This document shows positions 11,612-24,300 of a stretch of 64,000 nucleotides of DNA, piece by piece. Both the position numbers and the translations under genes were made by a program. Within the stretch, counting starts at the first letter, position 1. Every line of letters begins with the position of its first letter. The DNA lies in contig SDUX01000001.1 in the NCBI GenBank assembly GCA_008729055.1, forward strand, positions 4,151,543-4,215,542. The letters are read 5' to 3'. The DNA comes from Pyropia haitanensis (Eukaryota > Rhodophyta > Bangiophyceae > Bangiales > Bangiaceae). The notes beneath the pieces were generated by a model. The model made no database searches, was not told the origin of the DNA, and saw only the letters and a list, made by a program, of their open reading frames with translations.

Positions 11612-13015
11612 TGGTGGCGGTGGTGGTGGTGGTGGCGACGGCGGCGGGAACAGCGGCCGCCGCCGGGCGGGGCGGCCGGCGCGCGGCGGCGGGCCGCCGC
11701 CGCGGCGGGCGGCCGGCGGCGGCGGCGGCGGCTGGCGGCGCACGCGCGGGCGGGGACGCGCGCCGGCGGCGGACAACCCGCGAGCCGCCGCGGGACGCGG
11801 TCGGATCCCCCCCCCCGCGACGCGGACGGCCTCCCGCCCGCGCCACGCCGTTGCCGCCGCCGCCGCGTGGGGCGCCCCGCCCCCCGCGGGAGGGGGCGTG
11901 CACGCCGCGTCGCGGCGGGCGCCGGCCTGGCCGCCCACGTCCCTCCACGCCCGTGGGCGTCGCGGACCGACCGCGCAGTGGATCCAACACCCTGTACCTA
12001 CGTTTCCAAGCAAAGCGGCGCGTACGGCCTCCGTGGGGGGTTCGGCTGCTGTAAGCAGGCCCTCCTGACCCCGTCAGGGCCACCTCGCACAGAAATGTAG
12101 GTACAGGGTGATAGACCCACTGCGCCGGTGCGTGGGGTGTGCGCTCCCACACGGGGGCATGGCACGCGCCCACCCAATTGGGTGCGCCGCCGGCCCACTT
12201 AAGATGGATTGGCGCACCCATTTCCACGCGGACGGCCCCCCCGCCCGCGCCGCGGCAGACGCCGCCGCCGCCGCGCGCCGCCGTCGGCGGCGGCGTCCGC
12301 GCCGCCGTCGCCACCCGCCGGCCGGCGGCCCGTGGGCTGAGACCACCGGCGGCGTCACCGCGCCGGTGGTGGCGCCCGAGGAGGGCGGAAGGGGGTGTGC
12401 CATGCGGCCTGCGGCGGGCGGCCCGCCCGCTGGCGGTGGGGGTGGTGCCGCCGCTGGTGGCGGCGGCGGCGGCGGTGGCGGCGGTGGCGGCGGCGGCGGC
12501 GGCGACGGCGGCCGCCGCGGTGGCGGCGGCGGTGGCGGCGGCGGTGGCGGCGACGGCGGCCGCCGCGGTGGCGGCGGCGGTGGGGGTGGCGGCGGTGGCG
12601 GCGGCAGCGGCGGCGGCGCCGCGGGCTGGGCCGCCGCCGCCGGTGGCACCGGTAGCGGCGGTTTGCGCGGCCGGCCGGCGGCGGCTCCACCCCCCCTCCC
12701 CCCCCCCCCCTTCCCCCCCCCCCCCCCCCCAACACCACCGCGGCCTCCCCCCCCCCCCCCCCCCCCCCCCCCCCCACCACCACCACCCCCACCACCGCCC
12801 ACACGGCCACCCACACCCGCCCGCCGTCCCGCCCCGCCCGCCGCGCCTACACCCCGTGGCGGGCGGCCGCCGCCGCCGCCGCCGCCGGCGGCGCCGCCGC
12901 CGCGCCCGCCCGCCGCCCGCGGCCGCTGCCGTGGCGTGGCCGCGGCGGCCGCCGCGGTGGTGGCGGCCGTGGCACACGCCGCGCCGCGGCCGGCCGTGCG
13001 GTTGCGGTTGGGGGG
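11551..13015. other. GC-rich spacer with a foldback element
   Basis: Between the start of the membrane-anchored protein (-) and the glycosyltransferase (+). Mostly GGC/GCC and poly-G/poly-C. It holds the inverted repeat described separately at 11973-12125. Open frames on both strands are repetitive and not believable as proteins, although the 5' part of the glycosyltransferase may begin inside its right end. Confidence 0.4.
11973..12125. repeat. 153-bp foldback element with 33-bp inverted arms
   Basis: Arms at 11973-12005 and 12093-12125 are inverted copies with 4 mismatches in 33, sharing the exact core CACCCTGTACCTAC (11988-12001) and its reverse complement (12097-12110). The spacer also holds a small perfect stem, CCTGAC-CCC-GTCAGG, at 12064-12078. 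Base composition is more balanced than the surroundings. It could be a foldback/MITE-type element or a structured RNA. No target duplication is evident. Confidence 0.65.
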
Positions 13016-13084
13016 GTGGCGCTGGCGGTGGTGGTGCTCGCCGTCGTGGCGGCGGCGGCGCGGTTTCGTGGCCGCGGCGGCGGC

Positions 13085-13141
<57 letters not shown>

Positions 13142-13177
13142 AGCGCGGGGAGGGGCGGCGTGTGGTGGTGGCTGCGT

Positions 13178-13212
<35 letters not shown>

Positions 13213-13652
13213 GCGCGGCGTCGCCGCCCCCGGCAGCGCCGTTGAGGTCCTCACCGCCGCCTCGGGCGTCACGCTCTGCCGCGCCGGCCCCGCGTGTGTC
13301 GACGCGGGCGGCCGCCTCGCCCTCCCCGCCTGGGTCGGCGCGCACCCGTCGCTGCCGACCACCCTCGCCGCCACGTGTGGCTTGCCCCCCGCGGACGTGG
13401 TCTATGGCAACGACGAGGGCGGCGGGGGGGTGGGGGGGGGGGGGGGGTTCCCGCCGGTCCCGCCGCTCGACTGGGTCGGCCCGGGCGTGCACCCGTCGCG
13501 GCTGGCCGCGCTCGCGGCGGCGGCGGTGGCGCCCGTATTTGGGGGACCCGCCGGGGGGGGGGGGGGGGGGGGGCGCACGTGTGTTGCGCCGCCCCAGGGC
13601 GACCCCGCCGCCCGTGGTGGTGGCGGCCGCGGCTGGCCGGGCACGCCCCCCT

Positions 13653-13696
<44 letters not shown>

Positions 13697-14049
13697 TCGG
13701 AAAACGAGGCGGCGGCCGCGTCGCGGGCACTCGCGCCCGCCATCCTCGCCAACGTGCCCGGCCTCCCCTCTGGCGGCGGCGGCGGCCTCGACCGCCGCGC
13801 CGCCGCGGCGGCGGCCGCGGCGTACCGGACCGCCGTTGGCGGGCGGCTGGCGGTGGTACACGCCGCGGCGGCGCTGGCGGGGGGCGGGCGCCTGTGCTTT
13901 CGGAGCGTGGTGCTGACGCCGGCGGCGGTGGTGGCGGGGGGGGGGGGGGGGATGGTGGGGGGGGGGGGGGGGGTTGGGCGTGCCCCACCTCGGCACCCAC
14001 CTGTTTGACTTTGAGGGGGTGACCGCCCGCGCGCGGGCGGCGGCGGCGA

Positions 14050-14081
<32 letters not shown>

Positions 14082-14667
14082 GCAGCCGCGACAACGGCGG
14101 CGGGGCGGGGCACGGGCGGCGGGGCGGCACCGGGTGGCGGGTCGGCCGACGACCGGGAGGCGCCCCCCCCCCCCCCCCTGGAGCCCGCCCTCCCCCCGCC
14201 TACCTGTCTGGCACGGCCGTCCTCGCCGCCGAGGGCGGCGCGGAACTCCTCACCATCACCACCCGCCGCGGGGCGCCGCTGGCGACCGGCTGCCGCCTCT
14301 ACCGCGTCTGCCGCTCGTCGGCCGACGGGGCGCTGCTCCTGCCCGCCTGGGCCGCGCGCCACGCCGCCGCCCTGTCGGCGGTGTGCGGGGTGGACCACGC
14401 GCGGTTTGTGGAGGGGCTGGACGGCGTCTGGGCTGGGGCGGCCGCCGCGGACGCGCGGCGGGTCGGGGGGGGGGGGGGGCGGGGGGGGTGCCGACGACGC
14501 GGCTGGACCTGCTCGGCCCGACCATGCCGCGGGACGGGGCGGCCAACGCGTTTCTTGCGACGCTCCTGCCAAAGCTGCCGGTCATCGACGCGCTCTTCCG
14601 GCCACTCGCCGTGGACGTGGCGGCCGCCGCGGCGGCGGACGACGACGGCCATGGCGACGGCGACGCC

Positions 14668-14705
<38 letters not shown>

Positions 14706-16011
14706 CGCGCCGACGCTCGTCCACCGCCGCTGCCTGTACGCGTCGGCGGCGACGGTCGCGGGCGCCGCGGCGCACGGCTCGGGCCTGTGCAATGGCAGCC
14801 GGGCGGCGCCGGCCAGCCTCCGCCCCGCGGTGCTCCTCCCCGAGGTGGTCCGCCACGCGCCGCCCGCCGGGCTGGTCAAGGCCGTCGTGTCGCGGCTGCT
14901 GCCGCGGCGGCTCGACGCCGCCCCTGCCTACCCAGCCGGTGAGGGGTCACCGGCGGCGGCGGTGCCGCCGCCCGTGCCACTCCGTGAGTGGCCCCGCCCG
15001 CTGTACGGTGGGGACATCCGTCGGGCGGGCGACGGCGCGACAACCTGCTACCGGTCGGTGGTGGCGGCGCCGCGGCGGCTGCCGCCGCCGGCGGCGCTGG
15101 GGGGGGGGCTAACCTTCTTTGCGGCCAACCGGCTGTCGCGGGTGCCGCCGCCGCCGCCGCCGCCGCCGTGTGTCGTGCCCGTCACGCTGCTGCAGCCGCA
15201 CGAGGCGGTGGCGGGGGATGCCGGGGGGGGGGAGGGGACGCGTGGGAGGCGGGCCGGGGGGAGTTGGCGCCGCGGGCGGCGGCTCGGGCGGCAGCGGCGG
15301 CGGCGGGGGTGGTCCGCTTGGCTTCCCGCCCGCGCTGGCCAACGCCGAGGCCCTCATCACCGCCCTCCACGCGCGTGCGCGGACGTCGGTCAACGCGCGG
15401 CGGCTGCGCGGCGGCCTCTCCCTCCGCGTGCGCGTGGTCCGCCCCGCCGGCCTCTCCCCCCGGGACCTCATGGCCGCCCTCCAGGCCACGCGGGTCCTCC
15501 TCGCCCCCCACGACCCGTCGGTCGCGGCCGCCCTCTACCTCCGCCCCGCCGCGACGCTCGTCGAGGTCGCCCCCTTTGCCTATTACGGCGGCGGCGTGGC
15601 GGCACTCGCGGGCGCGCTTGGCGTCACCTACCGCCGCGTCGTCGCGCCGCCCGACACGCCCACCTTTCGTGACTGCGTGGCGGCCGTCGCGGGGGAGGGG
15701 TGGGGTGCCGGCGGGCCCCCTGCGGGGGTGGACGTGCGCGAGGCGGCGGCGGCGCTGCTCGCCGCGTGGGACGCTGCCGCCGCCGACGCGGCGGCGTATG
15801 GCAAGGTGGACGGGCTGCGGCTTGACCTGGGCGTCGGCGGCGGCACGGCGGCGGGGGGGGGGGGGCCCGCGACGCGGGCGACCGGCTGCGGCTGCCGCGG
15901 GAGCGCGACTGCGCGCGCGCGCAGCGGCTGGCGCCCGACCCGGCGGCGGTGGCGGCAACGGTGGTGGCGGCGGCGGTGGAGGTGTGCAACCCGCTGCCGC
16001 GGCGGGGGTGA
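13016..16011 (+). CDS. GT61-like type II membrane glycosyltransferase, broken at G/C runs
   Basis: N-terminal hydrophobic anchor (VALAVVVLAVVAAAA) after a basic stretch, then a Gly-rich stem, as in Golgi type II glycosyltransferases. Luminal parts include ACVDAGGRLALPAWVG, GGRLCFRSVVLTP, HLFDFEGV, RLDLLGPTMPRDGAANAFL and LTFFAANRLSRV. The most diagnostic part is near the C-terminus: SLRVRVVRPAGLSPRDLM, ALQATRVLLAPHDPSVAAAL and YLRPAATLVEVAPFAYYGG. This matches the GT61/DUF563 layout, where an HGA-type loop precedes a conserved VVE; here the loop reads HDPS. The frame changes at G-runs 13936-13973, C-run 14163-14178, G-run 14465-14479, near G-run 15223-15232 and at G-run 15853-15865, ending in TGA 16009-16011. 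No in-frame ATG precedes the anchor, so the true start is unknown. Substrate unknown. Confidence 0.6.
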
Positions 16012-16297
16012 GGGCCCGCGGGGGGGGACCGTGGGCGGGACGGCCCCGCGGGCGCGGGATACCACTACGCCCCTCGTCTGCGTCGTGTGGCGGGGCGGGG
16101 GCTCCCACTGATGGGCGCACCGGGGAGCGGCCGGCGTTTGCCTGCCAAGCGCATGGTGGGCGAGCCGGAGCAGCAAAGAAAAAGTGGATGACGACTGGGA
16201 AAGAAAAAAAACAAATCTACTGCAGAGTGCACACGGAGAGCGTGGGGAAGGAACGTGGATTCCAGAACAGGAAAGAAACAGTCTCACGCGCGCACCT

Positions 16298-18670
<2,373 letters not shown>

Positions 18671-19510
18671 ATGCTCTCCGTACGGCGCGGCCTACTTCCG
18701 CTGCGTCGACTGTTCTCCACCACCCCCTCACCCTATGCTGGCTTTTCCTCCCCCTCCCCTCCCACCTTTGCTCCGCCCACTCCGGTTTCCCCGTCTGACC
18801 CCGCCCCGGATGGGCCCCTCGCCGCCGCCGCGTCGGCAGACAGCGGCGCCGCTGACGGCGCTGCCGAGCCGCCCGCCCACCGCCCCCGACGGCGCAGTCG
18901 GCCCAAGAACTTGTTTGAGGTCGCCGCGTACCTGCCCAACGACGGCCTCGCCGGCATCTTCCTCCGCAACGCGTGGACCCGCAAAGGCTACACGGGCTGC
19001 TATTGGACGGTGACGCGGGTGGAGCCGCCGAGCGCAGCGGGGAAGTTCCCCAAGTACTATGGCATCCTGACGTGGAAGGGCGTGGCGGGGCGGGAGACGC
19101 GCGTCCGGCCGGCGTTCAAGCGGGGCTGGCGGTTTGTGCGGGAGAAGCAGGAGGGGGGCGGGGGGGGGGAGGTAGCTGGAGGGGGGACGGGGGGGGTGGG
19201 GGAGGAGGGGGAGCGCCGGGCATTCTCCACCGGGCTGACGCGGGATGATTGGTGGGGGGGGAGTTGCGTCGCCAGCGGCGTCTGCTGTATCGTAGCTGGT
19301 GGCCCGTCATGGGGGCGTACGCGGGAACACGCATCAAATGTCTGCCAACGGGGTATCGCCTTGGCGGGGTGTTGTGGGGAGAGGCGCATGTTGACGGGCG
19401 CGGTCCCCCTCCCTTATCAGCCGCGATGCGGCTCCGTCCCGGCACTAAGAATCGCGGCGCACCCTGCGCACGCGTGCCGTCCCTTTTCATGGCGAAGGGC
19501 GGGGCGTTGA
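18671..19510 (+). CDS. MRPS34: Mitochondrial small-subunit ribosomal protein mS34
   Basis: ATG 18671 lies in a good start context (GCCACCATG) and opens a classic mitochondrial presequence, [20 protein letters not shown]. After a Pro/Ala linker comes the conserved domain: [19 protein letters not shown], then [27 protein letters not shown] and a final FKRGWRFV. This matches the MRPS34 family pattern (L..LP..G.G, YW.LTRV, GILT.KG, W..V). The domain ends about residue 160. The frame stays open to 19510, but the Gly-rich tail after the G-runs near 19155-19262 is doubtful and the real stop may be earlier or in another frame. Confidence 0.75.
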   Translation: MLSVRRGLLPLRRLFSTTPSPYAGFSSPSPPTFAPPTPVSPSDPAPDGPLAAAASADSGAADGAAEPPAHRPRRRSRPKNLFEVAAYLPNDGLAGIFLRNAWTRKGYTGCYWTVTRVEPPSAAGKFPKYYGILTWKGVAGRETRVRPAFKRGWRFVREKQEGGGGGEVAGGGTGGVGEEGERRAFSTGLTRDDWWGGSCVASGVCCIVAGGPSWGRTREHASNVCQRGIALAGCCGERRMLTGAVPLPYQPRCGSVPALRIAAHPAHACRPFSWRRAGR

Positions 19511-19829
19511 TAGTAGGGGGAACCGAGCCTCGAATCGCCGCCCGTGGAGACGACCATCCCCACCGACCGAGCCACCGCCGTCGTCGCGCCCGCGCGCCCG
19601 CGCCGCGGACGGCCCCGCCGCGACGCGGGCGGCCGGTCGCGGCGGGTCGGCCGCGGCCGGGCGCGGCGCCAACCGGGCTACTTTTTCGACGCGGTGGCCA
19701 AAACGGCAACGCGCGGCGACAGATCACGCGGCCGCCCGCCCGCGCGGGGACACGCCGTCCCGCTGCCGCGGTGCGCGCCCCCTCGCAGGCGTGTGCCCCC
19801 CGCCGTTGACGCCTCCAGCCGCCGCCGCC

Positions 19830-21010
19830 ATGCTCTACTTTATTGGCTTGGGCCTTGGGGATGAGAAGGACATTACGCTGCGCGGCCTGGAGGCGGTCCG
19901 CCGGTGCTCCGATGTCTTCCTAGAGTCGTACACCTCCCTGCTGGGGGTGGACAAGGCGGCGCTGGTGCGTGGCGGCGGCGGACCCCCTGCGCGTCGCAGG
20001 GGCCTTGCGAGCCGGCGTGGGCGCCGCGCAGGTTGGACGTGCAGCCCTCGCCCCGCTGCCCGCGGACCACTCTGGATAGGCTGCGAGTGGCGTGCCGGCG
20101 TCTGACCCCCCCTCCGCTCGCAGTCCACCGAATTGTCCGTCGTGCTGCGCTGCTCGTGCTTCCTACGCCCCCCCCCCCATACCCGCCCTCCTCCCTATCA
20201 CGCCTGACCTCTCGTTCTGTGTCGCTGTATTGGGTTTCTCCCCCACAGGAGCGGCTCTACGAGCGCCCCGTGCGCGTCGCGGAGCGGGAGTTTGTCGAGG
20301 AGCGCGCGGAGGAGATGCTGGACCTGGCCGCCCCCGTCGACGCGCACGTGGCCTTCCTCGTCGTCGGTGACCCGTACGGGGCGACCACCCACACGGACCT
20401 GTGGCTCCGCGCCATCGAGCGGGGCATCCCCGTGGAAGTCATCCACAACGCGAGCATCATGAACGCGGTCGCCGCGTGCGGCCTCCAGCTGTACCGCTTT
20501 GGCGAGGCCGTGTCGCTGTGCTTTTGGACCGACACGTGGAAGCCCGACTCGTACTGGGCCAAGATTGCGCGCAACCGGGCGGCGGGCCTCCACACGCTCT
20601 GCCTCCTCGACATCAAGGTGCGGGAGCCGTCGGTGGAGAGCCTCGCACGGGGGCGCCGCGTCTACGAGCCGCCCCGCTTCATGACCGTCGCGCAGGCCGC
20701 GGCGCAGCTGCTGGATATCGTGGCGGGGCGCGGCGGGAGCGGGGGGGTGGCCGATACGGCCGGCGTCGGGCCCGACACGCGATGCGTGGGGCTGGCCCGC
20801 GTCGGCCAGCCCGACCAGGTGGTCGCGTATGGGCGGCTGGCCGACCTGGCCGACGCGGACCTCGGGCCGCCCCTCCACTCGCTGGTTGTGCCGGCCGAGG
20901 ACCTGCACTTTCACGAGCAGGCCGTTGTGGACCACTACGCCCTGGGGGCAGCGGCCCCAGCTGTGGGGAGGGGGGAACCGCCTGCCGCAACAACGGTGAA
21001 TGAGGAATAG
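19830..21010 (+). CDS. DPH5: Diphthine synthase (diphthamide biosynthesis methyltransferase)
   Basis: Methylates the modified histidine of elongation factor 2 in cytosolic diphthamide synthesis. Two exons: 19830-19964 and 20249-21010, together 298 residues, close to the family's ~285. Exon 1 is [19 protein letters not shown], the family's near-invariant start, through LLGVDKAAL. Exon 2 resumes [18 protein letters not shown], exactly where homologues continue, followed by the SAM-pocket motif [14 protein letters not shown] and the block [18 protein letters not shown]. Then [11 protein letters not shown] and [11 protein letters not shown]. The start has a GCCGCCATG context. Converges with the ARF-GEF gene. 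Confidence 0.95.
19965..20248 (+). other. Spliceosomal intron in DPH5
   Basis: 284-nt phase-0 intron beginning GTGCGTGGC and ending in a pyrimidine-rich tract plus CCCCCACAG. Removing it restores the family alignment without a gap. It is the only intron in the window supported by both splice signals and protein homology. Confidence 0.85.
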
Positions 21011-21301
21011 GGGGGAGTCTGGTAGGAGATGCGGGCGAGCAGCCGAGATGGCGGAGCGGTGGCGGTTGGACACCGTTCACGTGGCACCGTGAGTCCAACG
21101 CGGGCCGCCCCGCCGACGAGCACGCGCCGCAGATGGCGTCGAGCCGACATTACATTCTGAACCTTCTATTACTAGACACAATGGAAAAAAAACAAAGAGA
21201 TACAACCACCAAGGGAAGCTCAGCAAAGGGAAATCAGAGGAGAGAAAGAAGCGTACACGTGTTCATCACGACATGCGAGCCAAGCCAGTACACGGCTGCG
21301 C
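21011..21301. other. Convergent 3' region of DPH5 and the ARF-GEF
   Basis: A-rich stretch near 21175-21245 among balanced sequence. No gene seen. Holds the 3' ends of both neighbours. Confidence 0.4.
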
Positions 21302-24300
21302 TTACATCACCACAACCCTGTGCAGAACGCGCACACCAGTGACCGCCGGGACAGCCCGCACTGCGTCCAGCACCATATCCTCGGGTGCTGCCGCCCACAC
21401 GCGGGCAGTCCCATTGTCCACATTGACCACCACTGACGTGACGCCAGGCACCCGCTCCAGCGCCGTCGACGCGTCGACAGCCGCCGCGGAGCGACCGCCC
21501 ACCCCATCCAGAGAGAGCACCAACTCCCGAGCGGCACCCGGCAGAAACGGGCGGGGCACAAATTCCGCCACTCCACCGTCGCCACTGTCCTCATCCAGGT
21601 CACCGGCAAGGTCGTCGTCGTCTGAGCTGCCCTCCCGTGTGCCCCCGGCCTCGTCGTCATCATCCTCAGAGGACTTGCCCGGTTGAGCGCCCTCGTCCAC
21701 GTCAGAGCCATCCCGCACCTTTGCGCGCTGTGTACCACCATCGCCGCCACCGTCACTGCCGCCGTCACTGCCGCTGCTGCGCCGCCGCCGACGGTACCGC
21801 CGGCGGTCTGCCGCAGCAGCGGCAGCGTCGGCGGCTGCCGTTGGTCCGATGCCCAGCAGCGGCGATAGCCGTGAACCCAGCAGCTCCTTGACGGCCACCC
21901 GCACCTCCCGAGCCTCAGACGTGGAAACCAGCTCCAGCAGCAGAGGGAAAAAGATACCCAGGTGACGGTGGAACTGGTCATTGGATAGCTGCAGCTGGCC
22001 GCGAATCATCAGCACCACCACGGGGGTGAGGGCAGCCACTTCTCGCTGCTCCTCGGGCTTGGACCGCGCATGCTCACACGACGCCGCATACCCGCCGAGG
22101 ACGCGCTGCAGCAACGCCAAGAGGCGGGCCTCCACCGCGCTCTTTGCGGAGACACCACGAGCCTCGTCAATGTACAGCCACAAAAGAACGCGGAAGAAGG
22201 CGGCCAGGCCAGACGTCTCTTGCTTCAACAGGTTTGGCACCTGCGTCATGAAGCCGGCGCGCCACAGAGAATAGCGGAGCTCAACGTTGGCATTGAAGTC
22301 GTGAGCAAACTGGTAGCTGCCTTCCAAGGCGTCTGCCAGTGCGAGCAGCTGCGAGGTAGACAGGGCACGGTAAAAGCAGACCACCGTGTCTTGCACCGTC
22401 GTAACCAGCAGCAGCTGCACGACGCACTTGGCCCGCACGACACGGAAATCAATGTAGCGCGTCTCGGCCAGCTCGTCTTCGCCGCCCTCCCCGTCCATGC
22501 CACCGCTGCTGGTGCCGTCTGACGCGGCGGGCCGTTCGAGGCGGCCACTCGATCGCCGCTCTAGCCGGTCGCTCGGCTCAAGCTCCCGTCCTGGAGCATC
22601 GTTGCGACTGTTGCCCATGTCCCCAGGGCTACCCGCCACAGTCGGGGGGGTGTCCGGCACAGGTGGAGAGCCCATTAGCTGCCGCGTGTCTCCGTCTGGA
22701 CCCAGGATCTCCACAGGGCTCATGTCCTTGAACAGACCGCCCAAGGCATCAACAACGGCGTCCCACTCCGACGACGAGAGGCGGGTACCAGCGCCGGTCA
22801 GCAACAGACGGAGAGCAGCCACGCCCTTTCTTGCCACCGCCTCTGTTTCCTGCACCACCCAGCTGCGAAGCAGAGCCAGCAGGTCGGGCAACAGGTGCCG
22901 CGCAGCAAGCCAGTGCTCCACCGAAACGTCGACGAGCGCACGCAGTGCCGACGCCCCGGTCTCTGCCGCCCACAGAGGGAGTGCAGAGTCGGATGCACCG
23001 TTCTGGTCACCGCCACCTGTCCCCGTGCTACCGCCACTCGGGATCTGCCGCCCGCCGCTGTCCAGCCGCTGGGAACGATCCCCGCCGGGCAAGTGACGGA
23101 CATCGTCAAAGAGCGGACTGATGACGCCACGAAAAACTAGCGTCCATAGCGACGGTCCAAACGTGCCACCATGAGCACGAAGGACCCGAAAGAGTCCCTC
23201 TGTCGCAGCCGCCCGCACCGCCGGCCGGGAATCGGACACGGAAGACGCAAGGCCCGTGAGGATGGGGAACCATGCGCCAATGTGGGCCTCCACGTCCGCT
23301 GAAAACTCGTACCGCTCGATCACGGTCTCCGACACTGCTTGCATGGCGGCCACCTCCGTGGCCTCAGTGATGTCGCCGCTAGCGCCCGCGCTATTACCGT
23401 CTGGGGCACCCTCCCCTATTGCGGCAGCAGATGCAGCGGCCACGACAACTGCGCCACTGGGCGGCACTACGTGCCGCACCAGCAGTGGCCGAGCGGCGGC
23501 AGTGGCGCGCCCGGCAGCAAGCGTCGTCGGGCACGAGCCCGACAAGTAGCCAATCGCCGACAGTGCCACCTTCTCGTTCAGAGCGTTGTGTGCGTACGCC
23601 GACAGTGCAGCGACGGTGCCCACAAAGACGTCGTCTAAGTTGCCGACGTGGTCACGCACCACCGACTCGACGATGCCAAACGCCGTTGCCAGCAGCGAGT
23701 CCGAGCGCTCGTCGGCCGCGATGACAAGCACCCCAAACAGCGCCTTCCATCCGCTCTGCACGACAGAGGAGCGGGCAGCCACCAGCTGAGCGACGCAACG
23801 AAGAACCAGTTCGCGCACGCTCGTGGAACGAGAGCGAGCGTAGCAGTTCTCAAACGGTCGCAGAACAGCACGCTGCAAGCCATTGCCGTCCGTCGAGCTG
23901 ATGGCGATACTCCCAGCTGAGACGCCACTGCGACCACCACCGGTGTCGGTGTCACTGCCAGCACGACCGCCGGCCACCTGATCACTGTACTGCTGCACAT
24001 GCAGCGACCCGTTGACAGCAACGTCAGGCACCGGCGTGTCACCTACTGAAATCAGCTTGATGGCCAGCTGTCGCAATGCATCCACTGCGAAGAGCGCCAC
24101 TCTACGGTTGGCGTGGCACATGGCGGCGGTAAAGAAAGTACCCAGCGTTGTCTCCCATAGGAGCCGCCACTCTGCAGCACGGCGCGCGGGAACATTGAGG
24201 GAGGCCGTCTCCACCAGCTTCACCAGACAAAAGAGGCGGGGCTCACTCAGCTCCTCGAGTGACACTGCGCACAGTGCACGAAGCAGGTCGCCCAGGCCGG

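Noticed and set aside
12074..14572. 832-codon minus-strand frame over the glycosyltransferase start
   Set aside because: Almost pure low-complexity Pro/Ala/Gly/Arg. No conserved block.
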